From contig CAJNOJ010000064.1 of NCBI GenBank assembly GCA_905250025.1, forward strand, positions 1 to 64,000: DNA of 64,000 nt. The letters are read 5' to 3'. Shown one piece after another: positions 1 through 12,810 of this stretch (position 1 is its first letter; each line of letters starts with the position of its first letter). The stretch comes from Adineta ricciae. Taxonomy: Eukaryota; Rotifera; Eurotatoria; Adinetida; Adinetidae. A model generated the notes under the pieces. It was given only the letters and a program-made list of their open reading frames with translations. It was not told the origin of the DNA and did not search any database. The position numbers and the translations under genes are program-made.

Positions 1-1271
1 AGAAGCTAATGTAAAGTTTGAGGTTCCCAGTCTTAATTACGCTTTAAAGGATGGTTGCTCAGAGCGAGTAAACTCCAGCGGATGCGATGGGAATACGCCG
101 AAAGTCCAAGATTCTTAGCATTTCTGGCCTCCGACAAAATCCGATCTTTCTCCTAGCGGATTTCTGCAGATTCTGGAAGCTCGATTACTCGCTGTTTATT
201 TTTAATTCGTTTCTAATTCTCTTTTCTGCAACAAAAAGAATTATAGCATATAAAATACGGTCGTTAAAATGCTAAAAGTTTGTTTGCATAATCCAATCAG
301 ATTGCTGCATTTTATAAATCAATGAAAACCTAACGGTACTTATTAGAAAACGATTGATGGAAAGTAATTGGAGTTGAGGATTCCGAATCTGATGTTAGTT
401 TCTTAAAATTCTAATTAGCTAATTAGCTAACTGACTAATTAAGTAAGGAGAAAAATTTTTTTGTCGAGTAAGGGTTGACCGAAGGACATCAAGGTCGAAG
501 AACTCAAATATGACTGTAACGGTATATATTGCTATATTCTGACCTGTATGCGACCTTGACTCGTCGACACTAGCATGACCGCTATACTTGGCTGATATCC
601 ATTGTTCTCTGTTGCCTATATAAGCGTGTATCTCATAACTAAACAGGAGCTTGTTACGTGAAGAAGCCAAATAAAGTGTGTGTCATCATATCACGGGCAC
701 TTCTCTTCTCAAGTTGGTTATAATGACGTTAGTTTTTTCTTAGTCAAGAACCTTCGGCTTCTTTCGTTTTTTTCAGAAGAGATATTTTTCTCTATCGTCC
801 TAAAATCTTTTGTAGAAGGTAGTGGTTTCAACGCTACTGCTGGATGTGATGTGGACCAATAGAGTACTTTAGAAGTTTACAGAAGAAGATTTAATATACC
901 ATATATCATGATATTTCTAGTCCAAGAAATCATAAAAAGTGGTATAAGGTTAATACCATTTGTGTCTTCTAGGCTGCGATACACCTAGTCTTCCAATAGG
1001 AATTTAGTGGAAACATGAGCCAGAGTAATATACCCGTAAGTGAAATTCCATCTTATTAACTACAAAGACATGGCCTATACAAATAGTATTCTAAACATAG
1101 GGTGCATTATGATGCGTGTTCTTTTCACAGCAAATAATAAAATAAAACTTTTATGTATTTTCTTTTCAGGATCAAATATATGGAAGATCAGCACTTTCGA
1201 AACCACAATAAAATGAAGCACAGTTATTCAGTTTAAAGGCTAGTCAAATGTGAAAGGCATAACAGAGGTTG

Positions 1272-1326
1272 GGTGGCAAGGGCTAGTCGTGCATAATCGA
1301 CAGGAGGGAGGTCGACGAACGACTAG
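1272..1326. repeat. Diverged direct repeat, copy A
   Basis: This segment and 1771-1825 share the same order of motifs: GGTGG, then CTAGTCGTG (CTGGTCGTG in the second copy), a GGAGGGAGGT core, and a closing ACGACTAG. The outer CTAGTCGT (1283-1290) and ACGACTAG (1319-1326) are exact inverted complements, so the unit can form an 8-bp stem around a purine-rich loop. No coding function is apparent. Confidence 0.6.
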
Positions 1327-1770
1327 ACGTTTGTTTCAAAAACTACTTGAGAGATAAGATTTGTAAGAGTCTCAGTTTATGTCAATGATTTTTTAACGAA
1401 TATTACTGATGTCTTTCGAGCTTCGAGAATAAGTCCTGCAGATTATCAGCTCTTTAAATTGAAAAGAGTAATAGAAAATGTCCTGCAAATCGCACAGTTA
1501 TGTCGAACTTTGACAGCTTCGGTTGCAGACCGACTCAGCGTAAATGAGAGTTGAAAGACGCAGATATTTTAAATGATCTTTAAAAAAATTTAACTAATAC
1601 TCTTTTTGAGAACGAGACCACTCAATTATCGAGTTCCGCAAGTGGAAAGAAGAGTAGAATCTGTGACAAAAATCACACTATTATGAAAAGTTTCAATATC
1701 TCGGATGAGAAGCCGATCAGTTATGAGCGGGTCAACTGTTTGGCGTGAAAATAGAACAACAGATGAAAAA

Positions 1771-1825
1771 GGTGGATGGCTGGTCGTGAGTGGCCGACCG
1801 GAGGGAGGTTGACAAACGACTAGCC
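1771..1825. repeat. Diverged direct repeat, copy B
   Basis: Second copy of the 55-base unit at 1272-1326. The GGAGGGAGGT core and the closing ACGACTAG (1816-1823) are intact. The left stem differs by one base (CTGGTCGT at 1780-1787), so a stem could still form with a G-T pair. Copies lie about 500 bases apart in the same orientation, as expected for repeats inside or bounding a decayed mobile element. Confidence 0.55.
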
Positions 1826-2245
1826 ATTGAGGGATGGGGTTTTCAGTCAATGTAGTTAGTTCTCGAGAATTACTCACTGACAAATAGTTAATCGGTTCGG
1901 TTCCTGAAAAAGAACAATCTCTGTCTTCTATTCACTCTAGTGTATGACATAATGCTATACTTGTATATACCATCTAATGAAGACTTTTCGAGCGATAGTG
2001 ATTTTTTTATCGTACTTTTGCGTTTAGTAATCGAAACTTGAAGACAGAAAACGAAGTATTTTTTTATTTAGAGAGGGGAAGTGGAAAGGTGAAAAACAAG
2101 CCTTCGTCGAGGCTAAAAAACACATTTGATGAAGGCATGTTTTTTCCGATGTATACCTACGCGAACACGCGACTGATTGATATGTTACTGACTTTACGCA
2201 CGTGTTGACGCTGTTTCGCTTCTCTTCTCTCGTTGTATAAACTAA

Positions 2246-2764
2246 TTAATTGGATAACTTGTTTAACAGCAGATTTAAAATTCATATTTTCATTGATTTA
2301 AAACGTATAAAGCTTCTCGAAGCTAAACTTCATCATCAGACATAGGTAGAATTAACGAAAAACAAATATAATCACATATATATATATATACACGTAAGAA
2401 GACATTTTACAAATGTAAAGACTTCCAGAGAGTTAAGAAGTTTTTCTTTTGAATACATCGCTGGAGATCTTTATATTTGTAGAATGTCTTTTTACATATA
2501 TGCCGCAGGACAAATTAAAATGTAGAAAGCCAGAAAAAACTGAAATTTTAATACGGACATTACAAATCTTCCTACCTGTTTTCAGGAATATTTTAAATAT
2601 TCCCATACTTTAAGTAGCCCTGCGACATATATGTGTGATTATATTTGTTTTTCGTTAATTCTACCTATGTCTGATGATGAAGTTTAGCTTCGAAAAGCTT
2701 TACACGTTTAAAATAAATAAAAATATGAATGTTAAATCTGATGTTAAACAAGTTATCCAATTAC
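2246..2764. mobile_element. Foldback / MITE-like long inverted repeat
   Basis: The left arm (about 2246-2382) reappears as its reverse complement at about 2625-2764 with only scattered mismatches. Both arms contain a shared block around TAGGTAGAATTAACGAAAAA and a block around CTAAACTTCATCATCAGACA. The spacer is about 240 bases, and the CATATATGCCGCAGG at its centre also pairs with the start of the right arm. There is no open reading frame, so if mobile it would depend on a transposase elsewhere. Target-site duplications were not found by eye. It ends about 70 bases before the start codon of the PARP gene. Confidence 0.75.
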
Positions 2765-2831
2765 TCCAATTATTGCTTGTAAACCACACGAACTATTGTA
2801 TAAACTATTTGTCCTAGAAGTTGTAGTAATA

Positions 2832-5800
2832 ATGGCGATCAACTATTTGAATGAAATTATCTCGGTTTTTCTTGATCGCAACGTCGCTCATCTAAGGGGC
2901 AACGAGCTGAGCAATGCTATTAAAGTCAAAGACAACACTTGCTCTCCTGAAAAGATATGCCGCATAACAAACGCATCACCATCGTTATTCCAACTTAAAT
3001 ACCACCAAAATGGCACATTTCTTGTCTATGTTGCACCTACAGTAAATTTCTTCAATATCTGTTTTATTTTCAATAATATATCTGTATTGTACGTCGCAGG
3101 TCGATATATGTGAAGATTTTTTTCATGGAAAATGTTCTTTCACCAATCCAAGTTGCAATCGGCTTCATTTATGCCGCTACTTTGGTCATTGTTCGAAAAA
3201 AGGCTGTCGGTTTCCTCACGATTTTACTCGAGGATCCAATCGACGAGTTGTTGAACGATTACATTGCGCAAATATCGATCCACCGTTGCTTGTTCGTTTA
3301 ATTAAATTCTATAAGAGAGTAATATTGTTTGCGGTTTTCTATAACAAAAGAAGGAATCATATCGTAATATAGATATCGGCTGTTCCCACTAATGAATCAA
3401 CAGCACCGGATCAAGTGGTATCATTAATGGAACGAGCAAATGTGCAAGAAGCTTCCGGGCACGCATTTAGTACTCAGTCGAAAAGAAGACCTCGACGTCG
3501 TCGGCCACAAAATCCCATCACACAGACAGACAATGCTACATCCAAAGGATTACTCGAACGTAGTCGTTCAAATAGTGTTATCGAACGAAGTAGTGACGGC
3601 TTTGATGCCAGGACACGTCGACGTAGCCGATCAAGAAGTCTTGTTGACACAGATAATTCTATACCGTATGTTATGGATACCTGGACAGTCAATAGAAGTT
3701 CCTCGAAAGTGTTGACGTCTTCAAACGCTAGTAATAACATGTCAAAAGTTACAATCAATCTTCGTTGGACTTGGACCATAATTGTTAATCATCGAATATT
3801 CGGTGCTGAATACCGAAATCATATAAGTAAGCTGATTGTACTCAACTTGAGAAGTATAGGCGTGACGAGAATTTTATATTTGCAGAATCCGAGCTTGGCT
3901 GCAATTCTACTGTTCAGGAAGCCATTGTTGAAATGTTCTATGATCAAAATTTGAAGAAGTGGACTGTGGCCGATGCTACTAACCATCTCAATAAGACAAC
4001 CAGTCAGTTTATGCGCAAATTCGATATCCGTTCAGTTGTTTTACAACAACGTGTAGCACAACTCAATATTCTACGTACATATTCGTCGTTTGTAGCATTT
4101 CATTGTAGTAAAGAACCTAACTATGTGCTAGCAATGAAAAAATCGAAGGCGTCGGCTATTATGAATGACCTCTTTCCGAACCATTCAACAGAAAACCGAG
4201 TTTTATCAACAGTATCAAATGGCTGGGATTCAGTCAGACCCGTGACCGAAGAGTACGATTAAGAGCACCTGTCAATGATGCTTATTTGGTTTTCCTTTTA
4301 GACGACGGTCATCACTTAGACTATCATTAACACCTACCACTCGAGCGCCTGGCAGTCCTAGGTATATAGATACGCCTTCTCCATGTTAAACTTTATTTTG
4401 TTCTCTAGATCTACTGTGAAAGATGAGAATGTTACCGAACGTAGAATTTTACCAATCACTAATGCATCACAACGAGCTTTATTCGCCGACAAATCATTCG
4501 AAAATTGTTTACATATATATTTATCTAAACTATATAACGTTGAAATTGATTTCGAATGTATAATGAACGGAAATTTTGCAGTGAAAGTTGTTGGCCAGTG
4601 GAATTCGATCGACAGAGTATTCAAAGAACTAGCAGTCTTAACTTCACTATGCCATACAAAGACTTTCGATACAGTATCTGGTTAGGATGGCTTTCTGTTA
4701 GTTCATCGGATAATTTTCTCAATTTAGATCGAGATTGGGCGAAAATAAATGGTATTATCGACCTTCTACAACATCAATGTCGTTTGCATTATATTATCTG
4801 TGTTTGTCAGCAACCATTGCCATCTGCGGTGATCATACATTATGTCGACTCCAAAAATCACGAATTAGGCGCTGACGGACAACATCTAGAGAGAATATGT
4901 AGAAGCCTTTTAGTTTCAGCCAAGTGTTCAACAGCAACCTGTACGAATGAATGGGCGGCGTTAAAAACGGCTATTCTTCGGCATAATGAGTATGGCAAAC
5001 GTATATGTCTATTGGATGAGCAACAAACGATCACGCTTTACGGCGAAGCTGATTTGGTCAAATCCTATCGACAACAGTTTGAACTCCTAAGTAAACAAAA
5101 GGAGCAAAAAGATCATGTTCCATTAGCAGTCCCAAGATCAACCACTCCGGGTTCGTATCAACCGAAACCACCAGCACCTGTCCAGCTTCCCGTTGTATCA
5201 CCTACTCGTGAGCAAAATATTCCAATAACTCCTAAGGACATTCAAAGTACATCGATAGCATTCGATATTGATGAAGTTGGTTTCGAACATCTAGTTAGTC
5301 AAGACTGGAATCGAGTTGTAGCTGTCGTTGAATCAAAATGTTCTATAGCGAAAGAAGTCATTCGTACTCAGATTCAGATCCAACTCCCGAAGGCAAAAGA
5401 GGAACAGATGGATAACAGTACATCGGGCTGCTCGGTGTCAGAAGAGATCCCATCTACAGAAAATCCTACAACGTCCTCTACGAGCTCAAAACAATCCTGG
5501 ATTTCGAAAATATTTCGACGGAACGCGTCCAACACCCAACTTTCACCAAATACACAACAGAATATTTCTCCAGCTTCGATGAAGTCGGCAGTGAGTGCAA
5601 ACGCTGATATATCCATTACTGTTAGCAATTCAAAGATTGCCGTGTGTGTAGGCGATTTAACAGAACAAGCAGTAAGTATTTCTGGTCGGATCCAAACTTC
5701 TGATATTCTGTTCAACTATGATATATGATTCAGACTGACATCATCGTTGCTTGTTCATCATCGAGATACTTATGTGATGCGATCACTGCAAAAGCTGGCT

Positions 5801-7682
5801 TCGAAGTGCAGGCTACGTATCGTGAAAAATCAGCTCAGAACGAATTAAATTTTGAAACAAGAGGTGGTCATTTACCCTGTAAACAAATCGTTTTCCGTTC
5901 ATGGAAGCCATCTACAAACGATCCACAAGTCTTACAACAATCTATTGAGCAATTTATAACATCGGTCGTTACTTATGCATCTCAAAATAATTTTACAACA
6001 ATCGGTTCGTCTTTCATCGATCACAGTTCGAAGTAATGTACTTATTTTTAGCATTTCCCAGTATTGGTTGTGGCCAACTGGGTTATAATCCGAAACTGAT
6101 TGCTGAGCACATGATTGGTGAAGCATATAAGTCATTAAGAATACTAACTCAATCCCGTCTGTTGGTCTCATTTGTACTATTACCTGAAGCGTCGACTGTC
6201 TACGACGCTTTCGTCGACCAAATGAATACAATACAAAACAAAATACATATTCCGAATACCATTCCTTTCGATAAACAAAGTATATATTCATGAAAATGAA
6301 GCGATTTCTGACCAGTTTCTTCACTTTTAGCGATAAGAATCAAATTGACCGGTCCGACTGCACATGACCTGAGTGAATGTCAGAACAAAATAAAACAATT
6401 AGCTCAATCGTATTCATTTAAACTTCACCTATCCGATAAGGATGATGTGGGTGATTGGTCACAGGACACAATTCGAAAATACTATGAGTATTGTTTACAA
6501 AAACGAGTAATACCGACACTTGATATCCAACGTGCTACTCTAGATTTAGTTGGACCAAGAGATGCAGTAAGTTATTCTTTTGGATAAAACATCTTGAAAT
6601 TTATTGTCTTGCTTAAGGTTATGGAAGCTGATAAATACTTCCTTCAATTAACAAACGAAATGCTTCGAACTACCCGCATTAAGGTCATCTCTCGTGGTGC
6701 TGTTTGGTCGGTAGAAATACAATCTGGTAAATGGGAACATTATTCTTATAAAATAAACGAACAAATTGAAAATGCGCATAGCGCCTCACGTACATTTGTA
6801 AGTCGTAGTCGTGCTTGCTTCCAACTGAACATACTTTATTGGCTTTTAAGATTGATTTCAAAAATGAAAAAGATGAACGCTGTCGAATTGATTTCTCAAC
6901 GATGGAAGAAAAGTATCAAACACGTACAAGAAAAATATGCCGCAAACGTATCGATTCGACATTGCCTAACGTACGGCAGTGCTCGAATATCTCTTTTTTT
7001 TTTCAGCGAATTGTATGTCATGTGTTTATTCTTAGAATTGGGATTTATCAAGTGGTAATCTGAAACGAGTAACTCTTTCGAGTTTATCCAAGGAATTCAA
7101 AGACGTACTCGCTAAATTCGATGAAACAATGAAAGGAAACTATCGAGCAATTGTGAAGATTGAACGCATTCAAAATGAACGTTGGTACAAACAGGTAGTC
7201 TTGAAAATGAAGTTTTCTCTTCGACGATTGTCTGATTTGTTAGTATGCTGCACATCGTGATGAATTTACTCAACGTTATGCACAGCCTGATGAGCGATTA
7301 CTTTTCCACGGTTGCAATAAAGTGTCAGCTGACAAGATCATAAACGAATGTTTTAATCGAGCATTTGCAGGTGTCAATGGTATCTATTTTGTGTTCATTC
7401 TGAGAATACTTCTTATATCGTTGTAAGTGTTTAGGAGTTGCATACGGTTGTGGGGTTTACTTCCATGAACATGCAAAGTATAGCTCATCGTATACGAGCC
7501 CAGATGCTACAGATGAGCGAACAATGTTTTTGGCACGTGTTTTAATTGGCAAAACATGCCCTGGTGTATCATCAATGAAAGTACCACCTCAAGGATTTGA
7601 TACTACGACCGATGGTCAACATATCTTTGTAGTTTATCATGACGCCGGTGCATACGGTGAACATCTGATAACATACCGATGA
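2832..7682 (+). CDS. CCCH zinc finger / macro / WWE / PARP-domain mono-ADP-ribosyltransferase
   Basis: Multi-exon gene starting at ATG 2832 (MAINYLNEI) and ending at TGA 7680-7682. The first exon encodes a small winged-helix-like segment. The next exon (from 3101) has two CCCH-type fingers (CEDFFHGKC...CNRLH and LCRYFGHC...CRFPH), as in ZAP (ZC3HAV1) and PARP12. An Arg/Ser-rich exon follows, then KH-like segments (about 4400-5100), a macro domain split by an intron at about 6010-6051 (GGHLPCKQIVF, FPSIGCGQLGY), a WWE domain (6700-6980), and an ART domain (7040-7680) with LLFHGCN, GCGVYFHEHAKYSSSY and IFVVYHDAGAY. The triad reads H-Y-I, not H-Y-E, so the family predicts mono- rather than poly-ADP-ribosylation. 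Macro domains read ADP-ribose and CCCH fingers bind RNA; relatives act in stress and antiviral responses. That role here is inference. Joins such as 5671/5734 keep the frame. Confidence 0.85.
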
Positions 7683-8745
7683 AATAGAAGTTGGTTCGTT
7701 TAATTTATTTCTGAAACGTTTCTTATAAAAAAAAGCTTCCTAATAAAACGAGGGACTTGATATAAATACTCATATTTTCGCTTGCTCCACGAATGTAGAT
7801 GGGAAGCGAGACTTCTTGGTATGCTGGAGCAAAATTAAATACGGCAATGTCAGAGACCATCACAAGACATCGTTACAATGGCCTGTAAGAATGTGAATGC
7901 ACATATAGATATATTTTGTGTTTATCTACGCACATAAAATCAATAAATTATTGGACACAGGCAGTAGACGAAGAAGTTGTCCATGAGAGGTAATCAGATA
8001 TGCAAAAGAACGTTTCCTCCACGAACACAGAATGTCCGAATAATCATACGATTGATATTTATTTTGATTCTACAAAAGAATAAATATATTAGTCAACTAC
8101 ATCTGATCAATCTTTGGCATTTGATAGCGTAATGTATCCAATCTACGGAATATTCATGTCGACTGCAAAACAGAATTGGAACGAACAATTTGAAATCTCG
8201 GTTGTTAGCAATAGTACATTGATACACATCTAAATACTCTTTTTTTATTACGTATTATAGCAAAGAATGATAGGGAAACCGTTTCTGAGAATATTCAAGT
8301 TTCATACCATTCCATTGAATGTTTTCTGATAGATATTTTCAATTGATAGCTCACAGCTGTCTTCAGATCAGTGTCCAGAACAATCTTGCTAGACTCTATT
8401 AAACCATAAACTTTCTAGCAATATTCAAATTTCGTATGCGTCACAAAATGTATTAATAATCGTGATAGTTGCATGTACGTATTAGGCTGCCTTTGGACAA
8501 GAAGTATACCTTTTAAAAAGTCATCGTAGAACTTGTGAGCGAACATGTGAGAAGAGAAGAGAGTAAAGTTCGATACTAATATGTTGTTAAAATTATATTA
8601 ATCAATTGTGTGTGTATTTCTTGCTGCTAACTGCAATTACTACCAATGAATCGATATGAACAAAGAGCAAGCTGATTTATTACATACTAATCGCAGGCGA
8701 GAACTTTTATATTCGATTTTATTCATGCAACTGTTTAGATTTCAG
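7683..8745. other. Intergenic: PARP 3' region and upstream of weak gene
   Basis: Contains an AATAAA signal at about 7742 that could end the PARP transcript. A short open stretch at about 8096-8230 (translation includes MYPIYGIFMSTAK) is bounded by possible splice sites and could be an upstream exon of the weak gene that follows. I could not confirm it. No other coding signal was seen. Confidence 0.4.
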
Positions 8746-9452
8746 GTGTTGTAACAATAAAACGCAATATCACGTGGACTTACATCTATGCTAATAATCA
8801 TCACTATCTTGATAATGGAATCGATGAAACAATAAGATTATCTTTTCTGCCTCACATCAAGGTAATCGGCACTGGTTGTATCCTGACGCAAACAGCAACA
8901 CCTCACTATTCGTTTTCAAGTTTTACCCAACAGAACCAATGTACTTTGTCTGTATCAGCTGCTTTTCAAGCTCGATTGACAACGTTTTACTTCATACAAA
9001 CTGACATACGGCGAAAAACAACGATTTAGATTTAGTAAACTATTTCATGACTTAAACTGGCAAGAAACTCTCCTTTTCTTTCTACTGACGAATAGATGCA
9101 AGACGTTTTTTGACATTTGGCGTCTCTGTTTTTTTCTTTCAGCAATTGACAACAGCCATCAAAATTCCTGCATACATCACTTGTGTCGAGTTACCTAGAA
9201 ACAAGTCTTCAGCTATGCTAAAGCTATACATGTAAATATACTGAGAACAAATCATAGTATTTCTAATCACTTCATTCTCATTCGAAAAGGTTATGTTCTT
9301 TCGCGAGACTCGGCGACGAAGTCTCTATCGAAATAGAATGTTTCGTCGCAATCAATCATAAAACTATTTCTGAATACACCGAAGATTTGACTTCGATATT
9401 GTATTACAGAGAAATAGACGAAACGCACATTGATGTATTTGTAAATCATTAA
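8746..9452 (+). CDS. Possible orphan gene, last three exons
   Basis: Three open segments join in frame across canonical splice sites: 8746-8861 (acceptor TTTCAG, donor GTAATC), 9143-9231 (acceptor TTTCTTTCAG, donor GTAAAT) and 9290-9452 (acceptor AAAAG, stop TAA at 9450-9452). The joined translation ends DETHIDVFVNH and contains ARLGDEVSIEIECFV, alternating hydrophobic and polar residues suggestive of beta strands. I do not recognise the family. The first exon stays open beyond its donor to about 9029, so a retained-intron reading is possible. The 5' end is unknown; an exon near 8096-8212 is a candidate. Confidence 0.35.
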
Positions 9453-9796
9453 AAAGTCAACATCGAAATAATCAATCGAAATTATTTATTCGACGTAACG
9501 CCGAGCAGAACGTCAGCTACGCGTTTCTTACTGCTCCAACGAATCACATTTTTCTTATTTTACTTCTTCGGATTACAGCACATTTATTGCGGACGGACTA
9601 CGTTTGCACATTACTTCTCCTCTGAAGAGAACCGTTGTGTATTAGGAGAATCGACAGAGTATTTTTTCCGTTCTTATTCTTTTTTCTTTCGCTAAATGTT
9701 GCAAAACGAGTGAATGACATATAGTTCTCTTTTTTTTGCATTTCTTTTCTCGTGCAGTCGAGCCAAAATAACAAAAATAAACTATTACTAACTGGG

Positions 9797-10147
9797 ATGA
9801 TTGGTCGTGCTGCTCCATGTTTAGTTCACGGATGCACCATTCGAAACAATTCGAGCGGAAGTATTTATGTTCGAATTTTATATGAACCAATCACAACTCA
9901 TGACGGTAATGTTCATGAACGACGAGTAGAATTTCAATTAGGAAAACGAAGCGAAACCAAAGTCGACGAAGAAGAATTCAACATGGGCTCGTATCAAGTT
10001 CGAGAAACCATTCGAACAGTTGAAGTGACTCGAGCCAATGGACAAGTCGACGAACTTCACGCTCCGTTTGACAATGTCAATGGTATTGAACTTGATTGGT
10101 TATTCGTTATCGAAGAGAGAACTATTAAGTCTGGTAGATTCGGGTAG
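9797..10147 (+). CDS. Hypothetical single-exon small protein (116 aa)
   Basis: ATG at 9797 follows a likely acceptor (TTTCTTTTCTCGTGCAG ending at 9756), so a 5' UTR intron is likely. The 116-residue product starts MIGRAAPCLVHGC and ends EERTIKSGRFG. It is highly polar, with no signal peptide or membrane segment. Its pattern (GSIYVRILYEPI, VRETIRTVEVT, GIELDWLFVIEE) looks like a compact beta-rich domain. The codon use matches its neighbours and there is no disruption, so it is probably a real gene. I do not recognise the family. Confidence 0.55.
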   Translation: MIGRAAPCLVHGCTIRNNSSGSIYVRILYEPITTHDGNVHERRVEFQLGKRSETKVDEEEFNMGSYQVRETIRTVEVTRANGQVDELHAPFDNVNGIELDWLFVIEERTIKSGRFG

Positions 10148-10351
10148 TAAATGACAGATTCATCTTTTTAGATCTATAGTAGCTTTGTAGAGAGTTTTAT
10201 CGTATGGTAAATGTATTTTTCTTGTAATCAGTTTCAGTATTCTCTTGTTATTCGAACGAACTGTTTTCAAAATAAATTAGTTTATTTTCTTCTTCTAGAA
10301 ATTATCGATTCATCTTGGTTTGATTTATTGTCTATATATATATATTTTTCA

Positions 10352-12132
<1,781 letters not shown>

Positions 12133-12810
12133 ATACAAAATCAAAATCTAAAAGAAATTATACATTTTGATTAACCTAACCCATACCTTCTACTCATCAG
12201 ATAGTAGCCTGTGCTATAAACAGGTGTTCAATTACTCGGTTTTTTCGTTTAAAAAAATTTATTAAGCCAATATGCATCACATAATAATCATGGTTTTTGC
12301 CAGGTTAGTTTTTTTCTCAAAAAAAAGATCACACACACACACACACTTACAACAACAAAAAAAGAAAAGAAGAACAAAAGAACTTGAAGAGGAATATAAA
12401 CAATGGCGAAAAGTTTTTTTTCCTATCGAATACACCGAACATTTATCCCGAACCAAAATGTCCTAACATCTTTATCTATTCACAACGTTTGGCGTATCCA
12501 ACCGAAGAAAAAAAGAAGAACAATGAGTAACAATATTTCATGCTCAAGAACGAGATCGTGGTTGCTTTGGTTTTTGTATAAATAATAGTCAAAAATTCTG
12601 TCTAAGGGTATAATAACAATGAACATATGTAAGAGAGAAAAAACAAAGAAACGAAGAAATCTATGAGAAGAAATTCATTCAAACCAGAATATTGTGTTAC
12701 GTTCTGTCTGTAATATCATCGAAATTCACAAAGAATGACTGACAAACAAATAAAGTTCGTACGTTTTTTTTTATACAAGATACATAAATAAGGAAGAATT
12801 CTAGGTTTGA
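12133..12810. other. Intergenic: PSMC5 promoter and CNOT1 3' region
   Basis: Lies between the start of PSMC5 and the stop of CNOT1, both on the minus strand. It holds A-rich tracts and a short CA microsatellite near 12333. Short plus-strand open stretches at 12272-12585 have lysine-rich, low-complexity translations and no support. No RNA gene was seen. Confidence 0.5.

Larger units (their letters stand above)
1..2245. other. Gene-poor region at the left edge
   Basis: No reading frame here continues across plausible splice sites or resembles a known protein. The longest open stretches, at 419-670 and 1626-1883 on the minus strand, are short and of odd composition. The region carries two diverged copies of a roughly 55-base repeat (1272-1326 and 1771-1825). 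The 14-mer at 133-146 recurs at 33256-33269. It looks like decayed repetitive DNA, but this is inference. Confidence 0.5.
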
